This document shows, piece by piece, positions 47,301-55,800 of a stretch of 64,000 bases of DNA. The number at the start of each line of letters is the position of its first letter. The first letter of the stretch is position 1. The notes below the pieces were generated by a model. The model did not search any database. It had not been told where the DNA came from and saw only the letters and a list, made by a program, of their open reading frames with translations. Origin of the DNA: Dromiciops gliroides (lineage: Eukaryota > Chordata > Mammalia > Microbiotheria > Microbiotheriidae); assembly GCF_019393635.1 (NCBI RefSeq), contig NC_057863.1:645090660-645154659 (forward strand). Reading direction: 5' to 3'. Made by a program: the position numbers and the translations under genes.

Positions 47301-49101
47301 CTCCCAGCAACCCTGCCAGGCACCTGCTGTTATTATCCACATTTTGCAGTTGAGGAAACTGAGGCAGACTGGTGAAGTGACTTGCCCAGGGTTACACAGC
47401 TGAGTGTCTGAGGCCAGATTTGAACTCAGGTCTTCTTGACTCCAGGCCCAGCGCTCTATCCATTGTACCACCAGCAGCCGGTCTTTCCTCTTCTCTTCAT
47501 TCACCTCTTAGAATTCCGAATGAAATGACAGTCAATAAATAAATATTTAATTAGTGCCCACTATGTGCCTGTACTGTGCTAAGCACTGAACATTCAAAAA
47601 GAGGCGAAAGACAGTTCCCTGCTTTCAAGGGGCTACAGTCTGATAGTGGAAACAACAAACAAGCCAGGTACAGTAAAGAGAGGAAATAATGACCTGGGGA
47701 AAGCACTGGGATTAAGAAGGCCTGAGAATGGCTCCCAGTGAAACATGAAATGTAGTTGGTGGTGGGAGCAAGGGGGGTCTCAGAAATCCTCAGCAAACTC
47801 AGTTTTCCCTGGGAGGAAGTAGCAGAGCTGGTATCTGAACCTCCCTCTTTGGGCTACATGGGACACAGAGTGCCAAGCCTAGAGTTGGGCCTGAACTCTT
47901 CCGGGTTCAAAACTTCCTAGCTGTGTGACCCTGGGCAAGTCACTTCACCCTGTTGACCTCAGTTTCCTCATCTGTAAATGAGCAAGAGAAAGAAATGGTG
48001 ACCGTGCTCGGTATCTCTGCCGAGAAAACCCCAAATGGGGTCACAGAGGGGGACGTGGCTTGACAGTAAAACATGGCTACAAATACACTGTTCATTCTCC
48101 CCTGCTGTACTGGGAAGTGATGGATTTGTGGCTCTTGGGAAGGCTGAGAAGATAACGGGCTTGAAAGGTCCTAGTGGGACCAGGGGTCTAGCCTTTGGTC
48201 AGTGAAGTATCGGCTGCTGCGAGGCCACTTGTGCATGTCCTGTGACCTGCTTCTGTTTTCTTTCACTAGATTCAGACAAAGAATGTGGCCCAGTGTGTTG
48301 AGTACTATTATATCTGGAAAAAAATGATAAAGTTTGACTGCGGCCGAGCCCCAGGGCTAGAAAAGAGGGTCAAGAGAGAGCAGGATGAGGTAGAAAGGAC
48401 AGAAGAAAAGGTAGAAGGATGCTCTGGGAAACCTGCCCCAAGTTCAGCCCTGGGGTGTTGGGCCTCTGAGGCTCCCCACTGTCCCTGGGTGGGTGGGCCT
48501 GAAGGGAAGGGATTTCCTGACTTTTAAACCCCTCCCCTTGCCTCATTCTTGCCACCTTTGGGGCAGTCGGTAGGGCTTCCTCTGCTAGGGGTCTTGCGTC
48601 TGGAGGCTGAGCTCCCCAGTAGCGGGGTCCTGAGCATCTCCTCTCTTCAGGTGACCTGCAGCCCTCGAGACCGGCTCAGTCACCGGCCAACTCCAGAGCT
48701 GAAGATCAAAACTAAGAGTTACAAGAGAGAGGCCAGTGTCACCTCCAGCCCAACCATTGGTCCTAAGAGGACACCCGAGCCGCCGGGAAGCGCGGAGAGC
48801 CAGGGCGTGTTTCCCTGCCGAGAGTGTGAGAGGTATTTGTCCTCTTTGCCCCCCGGAGGCCCCATTTGCCCTTGGCCACTCTGTCTTCTGAGCTTCTTGG
48901 ACACGCCGTTCTCCCCGTTCTCTCTCTAGGGTGTTTGATAAGATTAAGAGTCGAAATGCCCACATGAAGCGCCATCGTCTGCAGGAGCATGTGGAGCCCC
49001 TGGTCAGAATGAAGTGGCCTGTGAAGCCCTTCAGGAGTGAGCCACGAGAAGAGGAAGATGAGGAGGAAGCTGGGGCGGAGGGGGGTCCCCTCCGGTGGTG
49101 A
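35026..49101 (+). CDS. ZNF541: ZNF541, zinc-finger/ELM2/SANT germ-cell chromatin protein, complete coding region
   Basis: There are fifteen coding exons: 35026-35332, 36858-37101, 38229-40098, 40967-41025, 41407-41566, 42186-42359, 42994-43327, 43676-43739, 45044-45186, 45495-45598, 46691-46766, 46989-47077, 48270-48410, 48651-48832 and 48930-49101. All phases join, giving 1372 codons plus TGA, close to the human protein (about 1346). ATG at 35026 sits in a good context (acaccATGg), and the start MDQYSLGDDGALQSEMHLPG is that of ZNF541. Domains: C2H2 fingers at 143-163, 171-191 and 199-222, a central finger at 846-866, ELM2 about 1070-1165, SANT about 1183-1232, and a C-terminal finger at 1311-1331. 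The family member is known from mouse to act in spermatocyte nuclei with KCTD19 and HDAC1/2 to allow exit from pachytene. Donors are GT except after exon 11 (GC). No premature stop or frameshift is seen. Confidence 0.96.
36384..36535 (+). mobile_element. CORE-SINE in ZNF541 intron 1
   Basis: A complete copy. The target-site duplication is about aacaggcagt. The rest of the intron shows only short MIR-like pieces near 35830-35920 and 36655-36730. Confidence 0.94.
36858..37101 (+). CDS. ZNF541: ZNF541 coding exon 2 (fingers 1 and start of 2)
   Basis: A basic stretch (ARKGKRQHS) precedes finger 1 (CSLCGKVFSSASSLSKHYLTH) and the first half of finger 2 (CKICSKAFKRQDH). Acceptor ccctttag, donor ct|gtatgt, phase 2. 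A finger is split by the intron, as is usual in this gene. Confidence 0.96.
38229..40098 (+). CDS. ZNF541: ZNF541 coding exon 3 (1870 bases, residues 184-807)
   Basis: This giant exon completes finger 2 (GHMLTHQ) and holds finger 3 (CIEQGCSKSYCDYRSLRRHY). It then carries about 585 residues of proline/serine-rich, probably disordered linker with conserved islands such as FRQLFLKSQESLVSHEQMQV and QMITKSQRIFSH. It ends KLTIFNRIQ before gtactt, phase 0. Antisense frames over this exon are shadows of its GC-rich codons. Confidence 0.96.
40265..40530 (+). repeat. Old long dispersed repeat fragment in ZNF541 intron 3
   Basis: 'caacatttattaagggccca', 'ggcactgtgctaagtgcttg' and 'ctccttggaggaggtgggat' are its start and middle. 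Confidence 0.5.
40967..41025 (+). CDS. ZNF541: ZNF541 coding exon 4
   Basis: A 59-base exon (GGNIYRLPNPVREESLVTA) after 'tctgcag', donor tg|gtaagc. Confidence 0.93.
41261..41300 (+). repeat. (gaga)n simple repeat in ZNF541 intron 4
   Basis: The interval holds 'gggagggagggagagagaga' and is low-complexity. Confidence 0.7.
41407..41566 (+). CDS. ZNF541: ZNF541 coding exon 5 (central finger)
   Basis: It encodes WTEPRSTYVC then a C2H2 unit with C846, C849, H862 and H866. Acceptor cccttag, donor cag|gtgaag, phase 0. Confidence 0.95.
41845..41984 (-). mobile_element. CORE-SINE in ZNF541 intron 5
   Basis: A minus-strand copy with a pyrimidine tail expanded to (ctcc)n. The target-site duplication is gggccccaacttt. 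Confidence 0.93.
42186..42359 (+). CDS. ZNF541: ZNF541 coding exon 6
   Basis: 58 codons (VYSTEYCRPQRLVLRPEGDG and onward), a low-complexity linker. Acceptor gggctcag, donor cag|gtgggt. The frame happens to stay open past the donor, but homology stops there. Confidence 0.9.
42815..42930 (+). mobile_element. MIR-type fragment in ZNF541 intron 6
   Basis: 'gctctgtgaccccc' and 'cctcagtttcctcccctgc' are MIR wording. Confidence 0.6.
42994..43327 (+). CDS. ZNF541: ZNF541 coding exon 7
   Basis: A basic cluster (HRKRKKRSQPK, a possible nuclear-localisation signal) is followed by the conserved SPVFLVDHLLKGLFQCSPYT and GLYFNTLFST. Acceptor ctctag, donor g|gtgagt, phase 1. Confidence 0.95.
43676..43739 (+). 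CDS. ZNF541: ZNF541 coding exon 8
   Basis: 64 bases (VDGSFGIAVVKDDTKISIEP), leading into ELM2. Donor cc|gtaagt. Confidence 0.95.
43960..44760 (+). repeat. Old long dispersed repeat in ZNF541 intron 8
   Basis: 'gtagaaggtggtgctgct', 'ccattggaatgaatgggg' and 'atgtggtcagatcttgaggg' follow the same order as the 49.7-51.3 kb copy. Confidence 0.5.
45044..45186 (+). CDS. ZNF541: ZNF541 coding exon 9 (ELM2, first part)
   Basis: It begins HINIGSRFQAEIP, the ELM2 signature, and continues SLVWKPW. ELM2 with SANT is the HDAC1/2-docking module in MTA and MIER proteins, which fits the known HDAC partnership. Confidence 0.95.
45495..45598 (+). CDS. ZNF541: ZNF541 coding exon 10 (ELM2, second part)
   Basis: It encodes MPGGGTNLELALHCLHEAQG, the helical end of ELM2. 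Acceptor tttccacag, donor cgg|gtaagg. Confidence 0.95.
45880..46435 (+). mobile_element. L2-type LINE 3' region in ZNF541 intron 10
   Basis: 'ttgccattcccttgctcaag', 'tctattgcctgcaggaggca' and 'aactccttgagcacagagcc', then 'taagaaatgcctgttgag', follow L2 order to its end. Confidence 0.65.
46691..46766 (+). CDS. ZNF541: ZNF541 coding exon 11
   Basis: 25 codons (DALETLLLRGPQ ... ADYRYT). The only phase-correct end is acag|gcaggt, a GC donor; the nearby gt at 46771 would break the frame into exon 12. Confidence 0.9.
46989..47077 (+). CDS. ZNF541: ZNF541 coding exon 12 (SANT, first part)
   Basis: It encodes DIWTPVEKRLFKKAFCAHKK then DFYLIHK, helices 1-2 of the SANT domain. Acceptor tttggcag, donor acg|gtaagg. 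Confidence 0.95.
47335..48060. mobile_element. MIR/THER pieces and old-repeat start in ZNF541 intron 12
   Basis: 47335-47480 is a reverse CORE-SINE/THER copy ('gaggaaactgaggcagac' to 'cgctctatccattgtacc'). 47540-47640 is the start of the old long repeat ('gtgcccactatgtgcctgta'). 47900-48060 is a plus THER copy ending 'aaaccccaaatggggtcac'. Confidence 0.6.
48270..48410 (+). CDS. ZNF541: ZNF541 coding exon 13 (SANT, end)
   Basis: It encodes NVAQCVEYYYIWKKMIKFDC, the recognition helix of SANT, then a charged linker. Donor aag|gtagaa. Confidence 0.95.
48651..48832 (+). CDS. ZNF541: ZNF541 coding exon 14
   Basis: A linker, then FPCRECER, the first cysteine pair of the last finger. Donor ag|gtattt, phase 2. 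Confidence 0.95.
48930..49101 (+). CDS. ZNF541: ZNF541 coding exon 15 with stop
   Basis: VFDKIKSRNAHMKRH completes the C-terminal finger. The tail (EPREEEDEEEAGAEGG) is acidic, and the stop is TGA at 49099-49101. Confidence 0.96.
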
Positions 49102-49660
49102 TGGGAAAGCCGGGATCCTGGGGGGGGCCCAGGCCTGGGGAGAGTCGGTGACCAGGCCTGGAGGGGCCTTGGCAGCCCCTCCTAGGCTTGGTCCAATGGG
49201 GAGCGTGCCCCCGACATGGCCACGGCTTCTCTTTGCTGCCCCATTGGATGTCTGATGGGGCAGATACGTCCTGTGTTCGTAATTAGGGAATGGGCTGGGG
49301 AAGCACAGAGTCATCACATGATTGTTAAGGCTGTGTGGTATGGATGCTGGAGGCTTGGTACCATTCAGTTGGGTGACCTCCCCTTTTGGGGTGGGGGAGA
49401 AAAAAGACAAAAAAGTTGGATCTGAGTAGCTCTCAAATCTTTGCCTAAGTTTTGGGGTTTGTTATTTTTGTTGGAAAAGGCCAAGATTTCAGAGAATCAA
49501 TGGGAAAAGAGCTTTCTAGCGACGACATGTCAGAGCCTCCCTCTCTCGGGGAGAGCCCTCTGCATTGAGTCCAAGGTCCTGTGGTGACTTGTACATTGTT
49601 TGGTTTTTTTGTACGTGCCTACTGTATAGCTTATTAAATTGGGTTTTTGAATGGCTCTTG
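49102..49660 (+). terminator. ZNF541: ZNF541 3' UTR and polyadenylation site
   Basis: The variant signal ATTAAA is at 49633-49638. A GT-rich stretch ('tggctcttggtgtgctgctg') follows within 20 bases, so cleavage is expected near 49655. There is no AATAAA nearby. Confidence 0.7.
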
Positions 49661-50075
49661 GTGTGCTGCTGGGATTTCTTAAAGAAACAGGCCTTCCGGC
49701 CTGCCATTTCTCATCCAGTTCAGTTTAGCGTTTATGAAGCACCTACTGTGTGCCAGGCACTGTGCAGGACCTTGGAGACGGAAGACAGAATAGCTCCTGA
49801 CCTTAAGAAGTTTTGCTTCTACCAGGAAAGACCAGGATTGACATTTCCCCCTCTAAGTAAAGGAGACCATTCTAGGAGTTGAGAGGACTTGGTCTATTGG
49901 AGAATCAGGAAAGGCTTCAGTTAGCAAGCAAGTCAGTTAACATTTATTAAGTGCCTACTATGTGTCAGGTGCTGTGCCAAGCACTGGGCATACAAAAAGA
50001 GGCAAGACACAGTCCCTGCCCTAAAGGAGCTCGCAATCAGGAAGAGGGTAGAATGGATAGAACCCATTCATTCTT

Positions 50076-50224
50076 TTTTTTTTTTTTTGGTGAGGCAATT
50101 GGGGTTAAGTGACTTGCCCAGAGTCACACAGCTAGTAAGTGTTAAGTGTCTGAGGCCGGATTTGAACTCAGGTCCTCTTGACTCCAAGGCCAGTGCTCTA
50201 TCCACTGGGCCACCTAGCTGCCCC
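50076..50224 (-). mobile_element. CORE-SINE nested in the old repeat
   Basis: Poly-T, CORE and 'cacctagctgcccc' end, downstream of ZNF541. Confidence 0.94.
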
Positions 50225-50904
50225 AAGGAGCTCACAATCTAAGGAGAAAAACAACATGCAAAGATACACAAAGCGAGCTAGATACAGGAATAAACAATTT
50301 CCTAGAGAATAGAAAATAATTAACAGAAGGCACTAAAACAGGGGCTGGTGAAGGCACAGGGATGGCCAGAGAGCATGCTCAGAGCCAGGAGATGAAGGTG
50401 GGTGGCCATGTCACTGGATGGAAGAGTGCAGTGGGAGGAAGGTGTAAGAAGGTGCGGAAGGCCCGAGGGGGCTTTTATGGAGAACTTTGAAGGCCAGAGG
50501 CAATAGGGAGCCACTGGAATTTATTGGGGTGAGGGAGGAGGGGATTTAGCAGAATGGACTGGATGGACTGGAGTGGGGGAAGACTTGAGGCAGGCAGTTG
50601 ACCCCGCCCCCATTTATTGCAGCAGTCCAGGTGTGAGGTGAGCAGGGCCTGCACCGGGGTAGGGGCACTGTCGGGAGAGAAGGGGTTATAGACACCAGCT
50701 TGGCTATGGGGGATGAGTGGGGAGTCCAGGATGATTCCTCAGTTGGGAGCCTGAGGGACTAGGAGGGGGGTGCCCTTGACAGTACTTGGGGGGGAAGACC
50801 ACGAATTCACTTTTGGACATATTGAGTGGACATCCAGTTAGAGATGTCTGAAAGGCACCTGGAGATTCGAGATTGGAGGTGAGCAGAGAGGTGGACTGGA
50901 GTTA

Positions 50905-51112
50905 GCTTGGTTGTTCGCTTGTGTCTGACTATCAAGCCCGTGGGAAAGATGGTTTGCCATTTCCTTCTCCATCTTATTTTACAGAGGAGGGAACAGGGTT
51001 GTCACTTAACCAGGGTCACACAGCCAGAAAGTATCTGAGGTCAGATTTGAACCGGGCTGGTCCTGACTCCAGGCCCAGCATTCTATCCACTGAGCCACCC
51101 AGCTGCCCAAGT
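50905..51112 (-). mobile_element. THER/MIR3-type SINE nested in the old repeat
   Basis: 'gcttgtgtctgactatcaag', 'gatggtttgccatttccttc' and 'gagccacccagctgccc'. The old repeat resumes at once with 'gttatcagcatagagatgg'. Confidence 0.75.
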
Positions 51113-52479
51113 TATCAGCATAGAGATGGAAATTTAAATGCAGGGAGCTGATGAGAACACTGAAGTGGTATAGAGAGAGAAGAGGACCAAACCCTGGGGG
51201 TCACTTAGAGTCAGGGGGCTTATCTGGAGGAGGATCCAGTACAGGAGACTGAGAAGGAATGGGGGGTGGCAGAGAAGAGGGGGAGGGGTCTTGAGAACCT
51301 AGAGAAGAGAGTATCAGTATGAAGGAGAATGACGGTCAGAGATGTCAAGAGGAATGAGGATGGAGAAAAGGCAACGAAGAGATCCTGAGTACCTCCGGAG
51401 AGTCAGGGCCAGTGGAGCGATGGGGTCGGAAGCTGGATTGTAAGGGCCCAGGAGGAGGGTGAGAGGAGAGAGTGGGGGGCCTCTGTTGTGGACGCCTTCT
51501 CAGGGAGTTTGGCCACAAAGGACAGAAGAGATAGAGGGCAGTGAGCGGCCATGGGAAGATCGAGGAGCGGAACCTCGAGAGCTCGCAGGGGAGCCCCGAG
51601 TTCCCCACCGGACGGCGCCCCTCTCTCACGTGAGGAAGGTTCTCCGCTGCCCCTGGGTCTGTCTCGGGAGCCCAGGGTCCGGCCCGGGGTGGGGGGCTGC
51701 CAAGAAAGCAATCGCTCCCAACCTCGGTGCAAACGGACGGGGAAGAGCCCACGCCAACACGCACCCTGGGAGAGAAGTTGGCCATGGGGAGGGGCGGGGG
51801 CGGGGCAGGGGAGGAAGGGTCTTTGGATGCCCTTTTGGCGGCGTTCTGGGGGGGGGGGGGCTCCACAGAGCGAGGCTCCCTGGGCCACCTGGCCCTGCCT
51901 CTCAGGGGCCTGAGCGGAGGGCGGGACCACGGCCCAGCTCGGACACCCCCGCTCCCCCGGTTTTGCGCTGGCGTCCTTTGCCCCCAGTACCCCCCAAGCT
52001 GAGCCCCGCTCTCGGCCCGGTCCAGATGGGGTCACGTGGTAAAGGCAAGTCCACCCTGGCTGGTCTCTTCCAGAAAACAGCTGTCAGCCCTCCGCATGCG
52101 CCCTGCGGCCCGCCCGGACCTAGTCCATTCTTTAGTCCCCGGTTTGGTCAACAGGGGGCGAAGAGTTCGGAAAAACGGGCCAAGCCGACTGAACGTGAGC
52201 CTTTGCGTGGCATTCCAGCGGCCGCGCACGCGCACGCGCATTCCATTGAATCTTCGGCCCATCTCCACAAGCCGTATCAAAGGCACCTCCCATTCTGCTC
52301 ACGGGAAGGTCCTTCCCACCCCTTTTCTTCTGGTAACCACAACATCCGGGGCAAAGGGGCGGGAGGGAGGCGGGGTATCGGGATGGGAGGGGTAAAATTT
52401 TGGAAGCTGTCACCTGATGCAAGGTGTCTTGAGTCATGTGTTGCAAGAACGGCAGGAGGCGGGTCGGGAGGGATGATGG

Positions 52480-52733
52480 CTGACGGCGATTGGTGAATAT
52501 GGGTCACGCGGCGACACGGGGCTGAAGGCAAGGAAGGGTGTGTGCAGTGGGGGCGGGGCCCACGGTCTCGAGAGGCCGGTGATTGGCCGATGCAGGTCAC
52601 GTGTCCTCTCGTCCACCTCCGTCCTCTGTCGTCGTCCGTCGTCCGAGCCCTCCTCTGTTGTGGCTTCCCGGCTCTTCCCTCCTCTGTTCTTCCGAGGCCG
52701 GGCTGCCCCGGAGACTCGAGTCGTCTCCCCGCC
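52480..52733 (+). promoter_or_regulatory. NAPA: NAPA core promoter and 5' UTR
   Basis: Inverted CCAAT boxes (GATTGG) lie at 52488-52493 and 52581-52586, and a CACGTG E-box at 52598-52603 within 'ggtcacgtgtcc'. No TATA box is present. The start is likely within about 100 bases before the ATG, in the 'cgtcgtccgtcgtccg' stretch near 52630-52650. A second CACGTG is at 52033. Confidence 0.6.
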
Positions 52734-52831
52734 ATGGACAACTCCGGCAAGGAGGCGGAGGCACAGGCGCTGTTGGCCGAGGCAGAGCGCAAGGTCAAGA
52801 ACTCGCAGTCCTTCTTCTCCGGCCTCTTCGG
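52734..52831 (+). CDS. NAPA: NAPA coding exon 1
   Basis: 32 codons plus two bases, ending in SFFSGLF. Donor gg|gtgaga. Confidence 0.96.
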
Positions 52832-55800
52832 GTGAGAGCGGCCGGGCGGGGTGCCGGGGAGGGGCGGGGGCGCGACGGGGGGGAGGCCGCCTAGAGGAGG
52901 GGCGGGGGCGAGAACGGAGGGGGGAGTCAGTCGGAGAAGGGACGGGGAGATGAGGGGGGCCCGGGCGCGAGGGTCAGCTCCTTGCTGGGCCTCACTACGG
53001 GCCACTCACTGGCTAAGAGCTGCCCCGGGGGAGAAGGGACGTCCTCGCAGGGCCGAGGGCGCACGACGAAGCCGGCCGAGCGCTGTGCTGTTGGGGAAAG
53101 GGCCAGATGTTCCCTGTGCCAGTTAGCCAGGCCATGTCACTTCTGTGGGCCTCAGTTTCCTCACTTGTAAAGCGAGGATTGTATGGGGTACTCTCCGAGG
53201 TTCCTTCTAGCAGCAAATGTTTGATACCTTGCCGGGGGGGGGGGTAAGGAGGGGAATCAATGTTGGACTAAAGAAGGCAGGGAGGGGGGGTTGGGGTACC
53301 AGGTGGACTGGCAAAGAGTACGAGGAGAAGTAAAAACCAAGGAAGTGTAGGGATGGGGGGAGTAAGGAGAGAGGGGAGGGGGTGTGGGGCATGTAGGAAA
53401 GAGGAGGGGAAGTAGTAGCACAATTATTTATTTGTAAGTGTCTTTTATTTCTTTCCAGTTCTCCTGCCTCCCTTAGGGGTTTCTTGAAGGCAAGAAATGT
53501 GTCCTTTTTTTCTTTTTTTTTGCAATTCAAGGAACTTCCAGCACAAATGTTCTTAATAAACTTTTGTTGACTTGATTTGGAAGAAGGAATAGGCTAGCTT
53601 CTTAAACTGTGGGTTGTCATCCCATATGGAGCCATGTAACTGAATGTGGGGGTCACTAAAAATTTTGTAGCAGTAAAAGGTTACATATACTTTATACTTC
53701 AGGCTAAGTAAAACTTTCTTCAGTGAAAAGGGGTCTCCAGCAGAACAAGTTTAAGAAGCCTGGTCTAGAGAGGGGGGCCGAGGGCAATGGCTTGATGAGG
53801 GGCACCAAGAAGGGAGACTGAGAAGACTGAGGAAGAGGGGATAGGAAGTATGGAAGTTGTTTTGGGAAGGCCTGTGGTATTGGAAGACCCTGGAATGGGG
53901 GCACTAGATCCAGAAGAAAAAGTGGGGAGGGGTTGTTGGGAAGAGAATATTCAGGTACTTGGGCTTTGGAGAATTTGAGAGAGGAGCTGGGAAGTGAGTG
54001 TTGACAGTTTGGTGTCCGGACCTGCCCATTCCCTGCACATGGATAGGGTTTGTTTTCCTTCTAATTCCCAAGAGAAGAAGTTCAAGTTTAACTTTGGGGG
54101 AGGAACACCTTGGGACAGTGCCTGGGAGGATTTCTTGTGTTGGGCCCTTGTAGCCTGAGATATGGTGTGAGATCTCAGTTCAGTGCCTGTCCTGTGGTCA
54201 GCCCGGCTTGTGCCAGGCTGTACTGGGGTGAGGGAGACACCAGTAGATTGTGAGGACTTCAGATCATAGCCAGGACTACCCAGACAAGGGGCAGTGTCTG
54301 ATTCAGTCCAGCAATTCTGGATTTCTGGGACTTCTCTGAGAGGCTTGGGCCTCCACTCAGTCACAGTTTTGGACTAGATGACCCATAAGCGAAGCTCTCT
54401 TATTTTGTGACTCAGTACTGGAGGAATTAGGAGAAGCAAGATGAATGTCGATTTACAAGGCATCCCGTTCCATTTTTGGACGGTTGTGAGTGTTAGATAT
54501 GCCGGATGTCGGCCAAGAAACAGGGAATCAATCAGAGTTCTTTGTAATCGATGTGACTCTTAGGTTCGTCACAGAATCTGACTTGGAAGGGCCATGGAGG
54601 CTTACCCCTACTTGAAAAGGACGCCCTCCACAGTATCATGCACATATGGTTCTCCCTGCACGGGAAAGTCCTGCTTTTTTGAAGCTGTGCTTTCTATTTT
54701 GGAACAATCCAAGTTGTGGGTGAGGTTTTCACTATATTGAGCCTCTCCTCAATTTCTGCTTATTGTTCCTTGTTCTGACTTCTGAGGCCAACCCAAACAA
54801 ATCAGAGACTTCTTTCTGATTCATTCTGGAGGCCTTGGCATTCTTTCTGGGAGGCCTGGGTTGGAAGGCAGGCCCCCACTAGCTCTCTTGGGCCCTTTGG
54901 GACTGAGGGAGTGGGGAGATGGCCTGAGGGAACTTGGCCTCCTGCGACAATTACAATGATGAGAGACATGGTTTCTGGGTAATTTAGTCATTTTCTTAAT
55001 AATAGCAGCAGGTTATTGGTCATTGGTCGTTTTTCATGGTGGCACAGAACTTATGTAACCTTGAAGCAGTAGGTGGTCAATGGGGCCAAGGATTGACCCT
55101 CTCCAGCCTTGGGCTATCAACTCGAAGAATGTCCTCCTCTTCAGGGGGGAGCTCCCAAGTGACCTCCCCCCTGGATGGGAGGGGAAGCCTTTGGCTATCT
55201 AGATTAAAGTCTCTGTCTCCACCCAGGATTCCTTGTGAGCCTGGATTGGGCCTGATCCAGGTGGAGGCATTCAATAGAATCTTCTTTTCCAGGAGAACTA
55301 GACCTTGGAGAGGGGAGTCAGGACTTTGAAAGAAGAGGGGAGCACTGAACCTCCCCAGGATATTGATTATAGATCACCATTTCTCACCCTGTGGCCCTCG
55401 CCTGGGGAATGTTCCAGCTGACCACGGGCCCAGCCCCACGGTGTGTTTGTGCAGATTCAGAAGCTCTGGAAATCAGGCTGCGCGCTTTCCCTTTTCTCTT
55501 TTCTGGACTTCAGATGTAGCAAATGGCGACGTGACACAAATAGACCTTCAAGAGCCATTTCTTGGTCCCCTTTCCTGCAGCAGCAGGAAGTTGTTTGGTG
55601 GGGAAGGGCTAGGCCTTCTCTTCCCTGGAGGGCATCTCTCCAGAGGGCCTGACTGGGGCCCTGTGCACCCCCACAGACACCCCTATGTGGTGCCTTTGCT
55701 GTCAGGGCTTCCTCTTCTCCAGCTCTTCTTCACCGACCTCTGTTTCCAGTTGGCCACAGAAAATTAAAATGGATGTGAAGACTAGAGAGCCAAGAGCTTC

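Larger units (their letters stand above)
49715..51330 (+). repeat. Old long dispersed repeat, longest copy, with nested SINEs
   Basis: From 'caacatttattaagtgcct'-type starts (49730 and 49935) it reads 'gggagccactggaatttatt', 'cagcagtccaggtgtgaggt', 'ccaggatgattcctcagttg', 'gttagagatgtctgaaaggc' and 'aaaccctgggggtcactt'. Two SINEs interrupt it. No frame is conserved. The family name is uncertain. Confidence 0.55.
51460..53100. promoter_or_regulatory. NAPA: CpG island spanning the NAPA 5' end
   Basis: This is a broad GC- and CpG-rich block around NAPA exon 1, typical of a housekeeping promoter. Long open frames in it on both strands (up to 345 codons) are compositional. It could also support divergent transcription, but nothing in the sequence proves that. 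Confidence 0.75.

Noticed and set aside
51459-52496. A 345-codon plus-strand open frame upstream of NAPA
   Set aside because: It lies in a CpG island where stops are rare, has low-complexity G/R/P-rich translation and no domain, and is matched by long frames on the opposite strand.
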